DNA of 64,000 bases. Source: Psychrobacillus sp. FSL H8-0483. Lineage in GTDB: Bacteria > Bacillota > Bacilli > Bacillales_A > Planococcaceae. The translations under genes were made by a program, and so were the position numbers. The notes beneath the pieces were generated by a model. It made no database searches, was not told the DNA's origin, and worked only from the letters and a program-made list of their open reading frames with translations. The DNA lies in NCBI RefSeq assembly GCF_038637725.1, contig NZ_CP152052.1, positions 913,501 through 977,500 on the forward strand, read 5' to 3'. Shown one piece after another: positions 46,731 to 55,922 of this stretch. Each line of letters begins with the position of its first letter. Position 1 is the stretch's first letter.

Positions 46731-47612
46731 ATGTTTAAAAAGATTTTGAAAGTTTGTTTACTTAGTTCTTCTATACTTTTAATAAATACTACAGTAGCTG
46801 GTGCTGCTTCTCCTAACGAAATTAAAACGCAAGCTCATACATACATAGGTGTTCCTTATTTATATGGAGGTACTACATCACAAGGATTTGATTGCTCCGG
46901 ATTTGTACAACAGGTGTTTCAAGACTTACAGATAGATATTCCGAGAGATACAAAGTCCCAATATCAATTAGGTACTAGCGTTAGCAAAAGTGATTTAGAA
47001 GTAGGAGATTTAGTATTCTTTAATACAACTGGAAAAGGTGTTTCTCACGTAGGGATATATATTGGTGCTAACCAATTTATTAGTTCCGCTACTTCTAAGG
47101 GAGTAAGTGTTGCTTCTATAAATGATCCATACTATTGGGGAGATAAATACATAGGTGCTAAAAGAGTAGAAGAAGTGAAATCTGCATCGATCGATATGAG
47201 CATTTATGCAAGTCGAGCAGAAGTAGCACAGAAGCTTGCAGATACATTAAAACTATCAAGTACAGACAGCATCATTCGATACAAAGATGTGAAAGCGACA
47301 TCTGACTATTTCCATGCAATTAATGCAGTAACGGAAGCTAAAATTTTCTCAGGTAATGAAGATGGGAAATTCAATCCTTCTAAGCCAATGACAAGAGCAC
47401 ATGTTGCAAAGGTATTAGTGGAAGCATTTGATCTAAAGCCAGGAAAGGGAACTTTTGCATTTACCGATGTTGAAAGTACACATTGGGCAAGCGAGTATGT
47501 GCAAATCCTAGCACAAAATGGAATTACAATTGGAAAACCAGACGGTTCTTATGGTCTTAACGATTACGTAACACATAAACAAATGAAAACATTCTTGGAA
47601 AGAACTAAATAA
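46731..47612 (+). CDS. NlpC/P60 endopeptidase with C-terminal SLH repeats
   Basis: A 293-residue exported protein: signal peptide (about 1-25), NlpC/P60 domain (about 26-140; C55 in FDCSGF, H106 in VSHVGIYIG) and two to three SLH units (about 160-293; NEDGKFNPSKPMTRAH, KPDGSYGLNDYVTHKQ). The catalytic half is clearly paralogous to 732-1217, including the ending DPYYWGDKYIGAKRV. The order is unusual, since the catalytic domain comes first and the anchor second, unlike the amidase next door. Confidence 0.9.
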   Translation: MFKKILKVCLLSSSILLINTTVAGAASPNEIKTQAHTYIGVPYLYGGTTSQGFDCSGFVQQVFQDLQIDIPRDTKSQYQLGTSVSKSDLEVGDLVFFNTTGKGVSHVGIYIGANQFISSATSKGVSVASINDPYYWGDKYIGAKRVEEVKSASIDMSIYASRAEVAQKLADTLKLSSTDSIIRYKDVKATSDYFHAINAVTEAKIFSGNEDGKFNPSKPMTRAHVAKVLVEAFDLKPGKGTFAFTDVESTHWASEYVQILAQNGITIGKPDGSYGLNDYVTHKQMKTFLERTK

Positions 47613-47625
47613 AATACATAAAGAA

Positions 47626-47674
47626 TAATAGCTGGTCCAGAAGTATAAATTTGACTTCGGGCCAGCTATTTTTG
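47626..47674 (+). terminator. Terminator after the NlpC/P60-SLH gene
   Basis: Stem ATAGCTGG.CC / GG.CCAGCTAT with a second inner AGAAGT/ACTTC pairing, followed by TTTTTG. Confidence 0.85.
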
Positions 47675-47927
47675 TGTGTTTTAAATTAAGAAAAGAGCTA
47701 ATCGGGCACTTTTAAGAGATAGATCATTTGAATGTTAAATTTAATCAAAAAGAGAATGTCGTTCAAGAACTCACTATGAAATGATTAATAGACTTTTTCA
47801 GTGACCTCGAAAGTGATGTCATTCATTTCCCTCTACTCTTATTATCCTTCGGTGATGACATGTCAAAAGACTGCCGAAAGCAATCCGAAAATATGGAGAA
47901 CAAGTTGCTTAAAAGAACTTCTATCTA

Positions 47928-48052
47928 GGTGATTCCGTTGCAGACGGACGCTTTCCGCGGGCATGGCTTCAGTCTCCTCGTCGCTTTTGCTCCTGCGGGG
48001 CCTTCAGCTCATGCTTTTCCCGCTGGAGTCGCCGCCTTCCAATCCAATCACC
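47928..48052 (+). repeat. R1-related element
   Basis: Inverted ends GGTGATT / AATCACC around GACGGACGCTTTCCGCGGG and CCCGCTGGAGTCGCCGCC. An R2 element begins directly after it, as also seen near 23015. The two elements fill most of the gap 47675-48208. Confidence 0.6.
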
Positions 48053-48055
48053 ATA

Positions 48056-48202
48056 AAATAAATGTGGCAACGGATTTGCGTATATCGGCTCCGTATTTCG
48101 ACTCAGAAGGGCCTATGACCAGCCAAGAGGAGGCTTGGCAGTTCTTCCGCTGAGAGCGAGCGGATTTTCGACAGGTAACAACATGATTGTTTAACAGAGC
48201 TA
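48056..48202. repeat. Family R2 element, copy C
   Basis: Shares GTGGCAACGGATTT, CGGATTTTCG and the right end TGTTTAACAGAGC with copy A. The middle part is unlike the other copies. Confidence 0.5.
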
Positions 48203-48208
48203 TCTAAA

Positions 48209-48263
48209 AAAATGGGTTGTCAGCAAAAGTCGATTTTCACGACTTTTATGACAAACCCATTTC
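48209..48263 (-). terminator. Terminator of the glucosaminidase gene
   Basis: Long stem AAATGGGTTGTCA / TGACAAACCCATTT (one bulge) with inner AAAGTC/GACTTT pairing; on the minus strand followed by TTTTTTTA. Confidence 0.85.
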
Positions 48264-48269
48264 TAATAG

Positions 48270-50270
48270 TTAATAGGATATCTTCTTAAGGAAATCGCCA
48301 CGTATCCAACCAAAATCTGCTGGGGGTGGTGTGTCCGATAGAACTTTGTACCAAGTGTAGCCGTCAGTTCCTTGTACTTCGTCTACGATTACCACTGGAT
48401 ATCCGAATGCTTCATTTACGCCTAACTCTTTTTGAGCATAAGTATATAGTTTATTTGTACTGGTTACTTCTGGAGTAGCGCGAACGTTTAATATGCTATT
48501 CGGAGTTGTCATTGCCAGTGTTGCTTGCTGATAATCTTTTGAACCAAGTGCCAAGTCTATGCGATACATATGTCCGGCAATTTTAGCACCCCAATATGGA
48601 TCTGATGCATATCTCACATTGACGCCAGTTGTTTTATTGCCAGGGACTAATCCATTTGCATATTTTGCTGATGGAAGCCCGTAATTTGCATTAATAAAAC
48701 GTGTGACAAATGCAAACACGCTATTTTCTGGTTTTGCATACATTGTCGCATTTGGATCAGAATCAAAAACACCAATTCCAAACAGGTTATTGATAGTTTG
48801 TGCATAATTACTAATACCGAAATCACTTTCATGCATTGCTGCAGCTAAAATAAACATCGCATTCACTCGATATGTTGCTTCCATCTCTTTCAAGTAAGTG
48901 CCTAGACCAATTATTTTGGATTTTTGTGTCGCGTTTGCATAACGAGCAATCTTCGTCGCTTCTTTTTCAGCGAGTACATTCATAATGTAACTGTCTAATT
49001 CCTCTGCTGTGTAATTGGTTGTTTGTCTCAGAGATTGGAATTGGAAATAAGAATAGAAAGTTCCTTTTAGAGTTCCTTTTGCATCGTAAAATTGAACACC
49101 GTCATAGCTAAAATAATCAGTGAATGGAACCATGAAATCTGGAGCTGGACCTACCGTATAGTAATCTAGTTTCTTCGTAAGATGATTATAGATATAGTGA
49201 TTTAACATCCCAGATCCATTTTTCACATATCTGTCCCTTGTATCTTCTGTTATTGCTTGAGTCGGGGTTAAATTTACTTCACTATGTTTTGCATATCCTA
49301 TTGTCCCACCAACTTGAACGATTACGTAGTCAGGACCACTTCCTATGTATTTCATCTCTCGACCTTCCGTAGTATACGTAATCTCATTTGTGAGAGTTTT
49401 ATTACTATAGATAGAAGTATAATTTTTACTTGTGTCTGCTGCACTTGCTAGTCCAGAATTCATTTTTACAATCTTATCATTATAAGTGATTACTTGTGTG
49501 CCAGCCGACCATTTAGCTAATGCTTCTTCATAGGAATTATATTTATTTCCTTTCAAGATTTCTCCATTCACCATTGTGTCCAGTCGGTATGTAGGTGGTT
49601 CTACTGGAGGTTCCACAGGTATTTCGGGTGTTGTAGGTTCTTCAACTTCTGGTTTAAGTAGTTCGATTGCTGCCACCATGCGATATAAAAATGCCGATGC
49701 ATGTCCTATCGTTGCGTTTCGTTTTGGATAGAAATAGACACCCGCTTTTTCAGTACTTCCTCGAATAATATTTAAATTTACATTCGCTGATACTGCTTTA
49801 GTAAAAGAAGGGTCAATTTTTGCAGCATCTTTAAAAGTTAGCTGAACTTCTTCTAAAGGTAACTCCAAATATCTGAACACTTTATAGAGCATTCCAGCCA
49901 TTTGTTGACGAGTAATTTCTTGGTTTGGCTTAAATGATCCATCTGGATATCCGCTTAATATTCCGGCTCCAGCAGCGTTTTGGATTTCAATTGTTAAACT
50001 ATTATTCGCTTTTAAATCATTAAATTTATACTTAGTAGAAGGTGGTAATTCAAAAGCTCGAGTAATATATGAGGCAAATTCTCCTCGTGTTACTGCTTTA
50101 TTCGGATTGTAATTTCCTTTTGCATCAGCCCGAATGACATCTTTCGCGATCCAATAGGTTAATTCATGTTTCATTTGGTGAGAATCAACATCGCTTGCAT
50201 ATGCAAGATTTGAAAAATATGTACTAAAAATTAATAATGTTGTTATTGCTAGGACCAAAAGCTTCTTCAC
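48270..50270 (-). CDS. SLH-anchored beta-N-acetylglucosaminidase (GH73-type)
   Basis: A 666-residue autolysin: signal peptide (about 1-25), three SLH repeats (about 28-200), a Pro/Glu linker (about 207-225), a region of about 200 residues with SH3-like strands, a glucosaminidase domain (about 430-580) with catalytic E481 in MHESDFG and the INNLFGIG loop, and a C-terminal SH3 domain (about 590-666; LNVRATPEV). It hydrolyses the glycan backbone after GlcNAc. The SLH set would hold it to pyruvylated wall polymer. Confidence 0.9.
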   Translation of the reverse strand: MKKLLVLAITTLLIFSTYFSNLAYASDVDSHQMKHELTYWIAKDVIRADAKGNYNPNKAVTRGEFASYITRAFELPPSTKYKFNDLKANNSLTIEIQNAAGAGILSGYPDGSFKPNQEITRQQMAGMLYKVFRYLELPLEEVQLTFKDAAKIDPSFTKAVSANVNLNIIRGSTEKAGVYFYPKRNATIGHASAFLYRMVAAIELLKPEVEEPTTPEIPVEPPVEPPTYRLDTMVNGEILKGNKYNSYEEALAKWSAGTQVITYNDKIVKMNSGLASAADTSKNYTSIYSNKTLTNEITYTTEGREMKYIGSGPDYVIVQVGGTIGYAKHSEVNLTPTQAITEDTRDRYVKNGSGMLNHYIYNHLTKKLDYYTVGPAPDFMVPFTDYFSYDGVQFYDAKGTLKGTFYSYFQFQSLRQTTNYTAEELDSYIMNVLAEKEATKIARYANATQKSKIIGLGTYLKEMEATYRVNAMFILAAAMHESDFGISNYAQTINNLFGIGVFDSDPNATMYAKPENSVFAFVTRFINANYGLPSAKYANGLVPGNKTTGVNVRYASDPYWGAKIAGHMYRIDLALGSKDYQQATLAMTTPNSILNVRATPEVTSTNKLYTYAQKELGVNEAFGYPVVIVDEVQGTDGYTWYKVLSDTPPPADFGWIRGDFLKKISY

Positions 50271-50453
50271 TAGCCAATACCTCCCTTTAACTTATAAGCT
50301 ATCTACTATAATATCAGAAATTTGATAGTAAAATAAGGGCATTTTGTCCAATTAATTGTTTTGAAATTGTAATGAAAACTATACGCCAATTAGTCAAATA
50401 GATGTTATAATAGGTTAGCTTTAAAAAGTTTTGAACTAGAAAGGGAATATCGA

Positions 50454-51920
50454 ATGTCACAAATTAAGAAACATATCACAAAGAAGGATCTTGTAACCTT
50501 CCTAGCAGCTTGTTTATTTCTTATTATCAGTATGTTTTTACCACCAAATTTAACAATAATAATTACTTCTATATTTTTTGTGGCTTTTGCGTATATTAAG
50601 CCATTCCAAAGCCTACTGTTCTTAGTTCTCTATGTTTCGATAAGACCAATTTTACTCGAAATAAACCCAGGCCTAAAATTAGCTGGAGATATAATCACAT
50701 TTGCCGTTTTTGCAAAGCTACTTGTTTCAAGTAAATTAAATTTAAAAAGTCTACTTACGTTTAAATGGTTTGAATGGTTATTTTTCGCGTTCTTATTCTT
50801 TGGTTCAATCATTGGATTATTGAATGACGTCAGCATAGCATCTGTTATTTTCCAGTTAAGAACATTTCTTATTATGTATATGCTGTATTATATTTTGTCC
50901 CGCACGATACTACCTGCTTCATGGTTGGAACGTCTTGCGTGGGTTACTCTTTTAACTTCATGGCTAGTTTCTATTCATGGGTTAGTAGAAAAACTATCGA
51001 TGCGTCAATGGCTCCTGCCGGAAGTTTGGAAGTATAAAACGCTTTCTGCCACAAATATTGTAAGAATTTATGGCTTGCCTGGAAATCCAAATTCATTAGC
51101 TTTATTGTTAATGTTTGGAATTGTTGCAGTACTATTTTTAAGTTATTTATATAAGGATAAATCTTATAAGGTTTTCTTGAATGTAAGCTTAGTAATGTTT
51201 ATCGGTATATTTATTTTGACATATTCACGAGGGACATTTATTTCTGCAGCAGTTTTAGGAGCAGTTTTCATTTTCCTGTCTAAAGATTGGAAGCTTATTA
51301 AAAGGCTAGTCATTGCTGGAATAGCATCGATTATCTTGGTTTATTATCCTGTCAACCTAGGGGTATCCCTTTTCCAAAGTTTTGGATTAGAATCTCCTGA
51401 ACGGGGTCCTACAGGTAGTATTGGTGGACGTTTTGAAGAAACATTTAATGAAGATAATCTAGCGTTAATGACACAGAGCGGACGTATCTTTTATTTAAAA
51501 AAGGGCTTTGAAGTATTTAGTGATTATCCATTAACTGGTTCTGGATTTGGAACATTTGGTGGAGCCGCAACATTATCATACGGATCCCCTATATACGATA
51601 ATTATGGAATCCGCTCCGATATATATGGTGGTAAGAACTTCTATTCGGATAATCAATACATTCAAGTAATTGCGGAAACAGGTGTAATTGGAGTTCTATT
51701 GTTTGCAGGTTTCCTAGTAGGTATGCTTCTGTTATTTTGGAAAGAGCGACATACTACGTTTGGGAAGTTTATGATTGCATTATGGTTCTCAACTGGTTTC
51801 TCCGGTTTCTATTATAATATTTGGGAACTGAAGGCCTACACAATTTTCTTCTTTATCATTTTAGGAAGCTTTGCAGCTATGAATAAATGGTATCCCACTA
51901 TTCATTTTAAAGATAAATAA
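50454..51920 (+). CDS. O-antigen ligase / Wzy-like membrane protein
   Basis: A 488-residue membrane protein with about 12 helices and the large external loop typical of the O-antigen ligase/polymerase family. Conserved-type patches are YGLPGNPNSLALLL, LTYSRGTFIS and the loop region with GSGFGTFGG and NQYIQVIAETG. Such proteins polymerise lipid-linked glycan repeats or join them to an acceptor. Close to csaB and tagO, it probably acts on the secondary wall polymer; this is inference. A terminator and a 21-bp repeat array follow. Confidence 0.8.
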   Translation: MSQIKKHITKKDLVTFLAACLFLIISMFLPPNLTIIITSIFFVAFAYIKPFQSLLFLVLYVSIRPILLEINPGLKLAGDIITFAVFAKLLVSSKLNLKSLLTFKWFEWLFFAFLFFGSIIGLLNDVSIASVIFQLRTFLIMYMLYYILSRTILPASWLERLAWVTLLTSWLVSIHGLVEKLSMRQWLLPEVWKYKTLSATNIVRIYGLPGNPNSLALLLMFGIVAVLFLSYLYKDKSYKVFLNVSLVMFIGIFILTYSRGTFISAAVLGAVFIFLSKDWKLIKRLVIAGIASIILVYYPVNLGVSLFQSFGLESPERGPTGSIGGRFEETFNEDNLALMTQSGRIFYLKKGFEVFSDYPLTGSGFGTFGGAATLSYGSPIYDNYGIRSDIYGGKNFYSDNQYIQVIAETGVIGVLLFAGFLVGMLLLFWKERHTTFGKFMIALWFSTGFSGFYYNIWELKAYTIFFFIILGSFAAMNKWYPTIHFKDK

Positions 51921-51923
51921 TGT

Positions 51924-51961
51924 AAAGCAGGAGTCCTCCATGGATTTCCTGCTTTTTTTTG
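51924..51961 (+). terminator. Terminator after the Wzy-like gene
   Basis: 9-bp stem AAAGCAGGA / TCCTGCTTT followed by eight T. Confidence 0.9.
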
Positions 51962-51980
51962 TGGAATAAAAATAGGGAGG

Positions 51981-52260
51981 AGTCAGGATAAATAGAGTCG
52001 AAATCAGCATACACAGAGTTGAAATTACTATAAGTAGAATGAAATGAGCATAAATGGGGTTGAAACCAGTATAAATAGAATTGGAGTCAGCATACATAGG
52101 ATCGAGATCAGCATAAACAGTCGAATCTAGCATAAATATGGTTGAAACCAGCATAAGTAGAATGAAATGAGCATAAATGTGGTTGAAACCAGTATAAGTA
52201 GAATTGAAGTCAGCATACATAGGATCGAAACCAGTATAAGTAGAATTGAAATCAGCATAA
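51981..52260. repeat. Degenerate 20-21-bp tandem repeat array
   Basis: About 13 units of the type GAAACCAGTATAAGTAGAATT or GAAATCAGCATA..AGGATC. A higher-order duplication is visible: 52021-52110 recurs about 123 bases later (for example GAAATGAGCATAAAT at 52041 and 52164). It fills the gap between the Wzy-like and the glycosidase-SLH genes. Minus-strand open frames across it just translate the repeat. Confidence 0.8.
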
Positions 52261-52421
52261 CCTCTCGACTAAAATTCGTAAAGGTAGTCATTTCTTTCCG
52301 ATAATATCCATCTTTTTGAAAATGTATCCATAGTTTCATAGAAAAGTAGATTTTCTTTTGTTATGCTAGGAGCAATACGAAAGGATGGTGTGGAGCTTCA
52401 AAATAATTGGAGCGATAATAC

Positions 52422-54698
52422 ATGATGAAAAAATGGACACAATTTATAGTAGGATCAATTGCTGCAGTATTAATCTTTGCATTACCAGTACAAGCGAACG
52501 CTTTTCAAGAAGTAAATAAGGATTTACCACTTTCGTCAGGTGTTCAATATAAGAATTATACTTACAAGAATACATATACAAATTCGATTAATCACCTAGC
52601 AATTAACTTACAAGATCCATATACTGCACTTAAAATTGGAGTACCATCTCCCATTAATAGTGTAGCGACAACAACTAAGATTGCTAATAGTCATTCTTTT
52701 GAAGGGAATAGAGTAGTAGGGGCAGTGAATGCTGGGTTCTATAATATGTCTACTGGATTTCCCATGTACTTAATCTCTCAAAATAATGAGATTGTCAATG
52801 GTGGTGTACTTTCAGATTCGTATTCGGCTTATGTTAGTTCACCAATTGCTTTTGGGATTAAAGAAGATGGCACGGCAGATATTGAAAGCTTTGATTTTGA
52901 TATTAACCTCTCATACAATAATCAAGACTATGAAATTACTGGTTTAAATAGAGAAAGACAAGAAAATGAAGCGATTATTTTTACGCCTCAAAAAGTAGGT
53001 ACGACTACAGGGTCTAATAAATTTGGATTAGAATTTGTTATCGAAACGGAAGAACCTGTTACGTCTAATTATTTTGGTCAAACATTGACTGGTAAAATCA
53101 CTCAAATAAGAGATTATGGTTCAGAGGACGTCATTAGAGTTCCTAAGAACGGTTTTGTTTTATCGGTAAATGGGAAAAAGTGGATTGACTCCTTTAAAAA
53201 TATGAAAATTGGGGAGCAAGTAAGCGTTAGTTTTGATATAAATAAAAACTGGAAAAATTCGCAGTTCATGCTTGGAAGTGGACCGATGCTTGTAAAAGAC
53301 GGTCAAAGATATATAACAATGAACACAAGTAGTAGTCGAGCAACAGAGTTAGCTCCACGTAGTGCTATAGCGATTAGTGCTGACAAGAAGCAAGTTCATT
53401 TAGTGACAGTAGATGGTCGATTAGGGTCCTTTAGCAAAGGAATGTCTTTAACGCAATTTGCAGATTACCTTGTAAAGTTAGGATTTGACCGAGCGATTAA
53501 TTTAGATGGTGGCGGCTCTACAACTATGGGCATTCGTAATTACGGAAGCAACAATGTTGTGCTTGCGAATCGACCATCTGATGGATATGAACGGAGAGTT
53601 TCTACTATTTTAGAAGCTATAAGTACCGCACCGACAAGTAGCCCAGCTCATATTAATGCTTCTCGAGATAAAGTTGGAACCATGTTACTAGGTTCTTCCA
53701 TTACATTAAAATTAAACTATGTTATGGACGCTTACTATAATAATATTGCGATTGATCCTTCAAAAGTAATTATTTCATCCGAGAACAACTTGGTAAACAT
53801 AAACGGATATACTTACACAGCTTCCAAAGTAGGGCAAGATCGAGTGTTACTAAACTATGAATCTGCAGTCCAGTCGTTCCCTGTGACGATTGTTTCGGAA
53901 CCTGCGACACTTTCTATAGCTTCCTCCGCTAAAACAGTAAATACTGGTGGAACCATTAATTTTTCTGCGACAGCAAAAGATGCCGCTGGTAATGGACTTC
54001 TCTATAATCCAAGCCAATTGAGTTGGAGTGTGGAGGGTAATATTGGTACTATTGCAAGTAATGGAAAGTTCACTGCTAGCAACACTGCAGGAAAAGGAAA
54101 GATAATTGCCCAGCTAGGGACAAAGAAAGTATCTGTTGATGTAGAAGTAACAGAACCTGCATCTTCTCTCCAATCACCTTTTAGTGATGTTTCTAATAAA
54201 AATGTTTATTTAAAAGAAATTGTGTATTTAACAAATAATGGATACATTCATGGGTATGAGGATTCGACTTTTAAACCGGAACAAAATTTAAGTCGTGCTC
54301 ATGCTGCAGTATTGATAAGCCGTGCATTGAAACTTGACTTAACAAGTGTGACGGATCCTGGGTTTAAAGATGTTCCAACCACACATCCTTATTACAGAGA
54401 AATTGCTGCCGTTGCCAATGCAAGAATTGTTGGTGGAAAAGAAAATAATTTATACGATCCACAAGGAACGTTAACAAGAGCACAAATGGCTGCTATTTTA
54501 ACCAATGCATATAAATTAACAGGAACTTCCACTACTAAATTTAGTGATGTGAAGAGTGGATACTGGGCTGAGAAATCCATTTCAGCGTTAGCATTTAATG
54601 ATATTACAACTGGTTATGCAGATGGCACATTTAAGCCAAGTGTCCCAGTCACTCGAATGCATTTTAGCGTATTTTTATATCGATCTATTCATCGATAA
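52422..54698 (+). CDS. SLH-anchored phosphodiester glycosidase (NAGPA domain)
   Basis: A 758-residue exported protein: signal peptide (about 1-27), a phosphodiester glycosidase/NAGPA domain (about 60-400; VVGAVNAGFYNMSTGFP, FMLGSGPMLVKDG, RSAIAIS, NLDGGGSTTM), Ig-like regions (about 410-575) and three SLH repeats (about 585-758; GYEDSTFKPEQNLSRAH, GYADGTFKPSVPVTRMH). The human homologue of the domain uncovers mannose-6-phosphate by removing phospho-linked GlcNAc; bacterial forms trim sugar-phosphodiester polymers. Next to csaB it may trim wall polymer. A second ATG three bases on is possible. Confidence 0.88.
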   Translation: MMKKWTQFIVGSIAAVLIFALPVQANAFQEVNKDLPLSSGVQYKNYTYKNTYTNSINHLAINLQDPYTALKIGVPSPINSVATTTKIANSHSFEGNRVVGAVNAGFYNMSTGFPMYLISQNNEIVNGGVLSDSYSAYVSSPIAFGIKEDGTADIESFDFDINLSYNNQDYEITGLNRERQENEAIIFTPQKVGTTTGSNKFGLEFVIETEEPVTSNYFGQTLTGKITQIRDYGSEDVIRVPKNGFVLSVNGKKWIDSFKNMKIGEQVSVSFDINKNWKNSQFMLGSGPMLVKDGQRYITMNTSSSRATELAPRSAIAISADKKQVHLVTVDGRLGSFSKGMSLTQFADYLVKLGFDRAINLDGGGSTTMGIRNYGSNNVVLANRPSDGYERRVSTILEAISTAPTSSPAHINASRDKVGTMLLGSSITLKLNYVMDAYYNNIAIDPSKVIISSENNLVNINGYTYTASKVGQDRVLLNYESAVQSFPVTIVSEPATLSIASSAKTVNTGGTINFSATAKDAAGNGLLYNPSQLSWSVEGNIGTIASNGKFTASNTAGKGKIIAQLGTKKVSVDVEVTEPASSLQSPFSDVSNKNVYLKEIVYLTNNGYIHGYEDSTFKPEQNLSRAHAAVLISRALKLDLTSVTDPGFKDVPTTHPYYREIAAVANARIVGGKENNLYDPQGTLTRAQMAAILTNAYKLTGTSTTKFSDVKSGYWAEKSISALAFNDITTGYADGTFKPSVPVTRMHFSVFLYRSIHR

Positions 54699-54700
54699 AT

Positions 54701-54738
54701 TTGAGCCCCTCCGCGTTATGTAGAGGGGCTTTTGTTAT
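54701..54738 (+). terminator. Terminator before csaB
   Basis: 8-bp stem AGCCCCTC / GAGGGGCT followed by TTTTG. Confidence 0.85.
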
Positions 54739-54776
54739 GATATAATCAATAATTATGTGTAAAAGGATGAAAGTAT

Positions 54777-55922
54777 ATGAAAATAGGTATTGTAGGAAAT
54801 TACGGAAATGACAATAATGGCGATGAAGCTATTTTATTAAGTATTATTGAGCAATTATTAAGCACGTTCTCTATTAAAAGTAAGGATATTACTGTATTTA
54901 GTAATAACCCGGCTCAAACAGCTGAGCGGTATGGTGTAGAAAGTTACCCGCTTTATTATAAAAATGGAAATGCAGTGAAGACATTTATTAAAACGTATAA
55001 ATTGAATAAAAAATACGTAGCTGCTTTCGACATGCTTGTCATAGGTGGAGGCGGCATTCTGATGGATTTGTATAAACGAGAAGCCCCTTTATATGGTTCG
55101 TATGCAATGATGGCAAAACGATCTGGGACAAGTTATGTAGTTTATGGCTGTGGAGCTGGTCCACTCAATACTTCGCTAGGGAAATGGTTTATTAACTATA
55201 TGTGCAAGCATGCAGATAGTGTCTCTGTTCGAGATCCTCAGTCAAAACAACTTTTAGAATCAATTGGAGTGAAGAAGCCAGTTGCTATTATTGGAGACCC
55301 AGCATTTACGTTGAAACGAGAAGGGAAAGTCCATGCAGCGGCTCCAAGAAAAATAGGTGTGACAGCTGTACCTTACTACAATGCTAATTACTGGCCAGAA
55401 GGCAATGAAGAGAAGTATGATGCTTATATTTCTAGTATGGCAAGAAATTTAGATAATCTTTCTGCGGAACGTGAAGTAGAAATTACCTTCTTTGCTACAA
55501 AATATCCACAGGATGCTGCAGTAACAAAGGATATCCTAGCGAAAATGACATCAAAGGACAATGTAGTGATTATCGATCGTAACTTGCCACCACAAGAAAT
55601 TCTTGCTATTACAAAAGAACAAGATATCGTCATCGGAACAAGACTACATTCACTTATTCTTGCGACAGATACACAAACGCCAATTATCGCGGTTTCTTAT
55701 CATAAGAAAGTGAATGATTTTATGCAGCTTGCAAATCTTGGGGAATATTGTTTTTCAATGGATGCAGTGGAACATGATGCTACGTTATTTGCAGCAGCTT
55801 TTGGTAAGATGGCTCAAGATTGGAAGTCAACTGTAGAGAATACGAAGAAGGTTTCCGCTCATCTAAATCAAGAAGCATTAAAGGGAGTTTCTCAATTTCA
55901 AAAGGCAGTGAATTCAAAATGA
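54777..55922 (+). CDS. csaB: Polysaccharide pyruvyl transferase CsaB
   Basis: A 381-residue cytosolic transferase that adds a pyruvyl ketal to ManNAc of the secondary wall polymer, making the ligand for SLH domains. Typical features: MKIGIVGNYGNDNNGDEAIL, DMLVIGGGGILMD, VYGCGAGPL and the conserved His in IGTRLHSLILAT. Eight SLH proteins in this window depend on such a modification. Its end overlaps the glycosyltransferase start (ATGA), so the two are coupled. Confidence 0.92.
   Translation: MKIGIVGNYGNDNNGDEAILLSIIEQLLSTFSIKSKDITVFSNNPAQTAERYGVESYPLYYKNGNAVKTFIKTYKLNKKYVAAFDMLVIGGGGILMDLYKREAPLYGSYAMMAKRSGTSYVVYGCGAGPLNTSLGKWFINYMCKHADSVSVRDPQSKQLLESIGVKKPVAIIGDPAFTLKREGKVHAAAPRKIGVTAVPYYNANYWPEGNEEKYDAYISSMARNLDNLSAEREVEITFFATKYPQDAAVTKDILAKMTSKDNVVIIDRNLPPQEILAITKEQDIVIGTRLHSLILATDTQTPIIAVSYHKKVNDFMQLANLGEYCFSMDAVEHDATLFAAAFGKMAQDWKSTVENTKKVSAHLNQEALKGVSQFQKAVNSK

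Noticed and set aside
47929-48153. 74-residue open frame with Ala/Pro-rich sequence
   Set aside because: It is the translation of adjoining R1 and R2 elements.
51861-52339. Minus-strand open frames over the 21-bp array near 52 kb
   Set aside because: They only translate the tandem repeat, have no start signal and run into the end of the Wzy-like gene.
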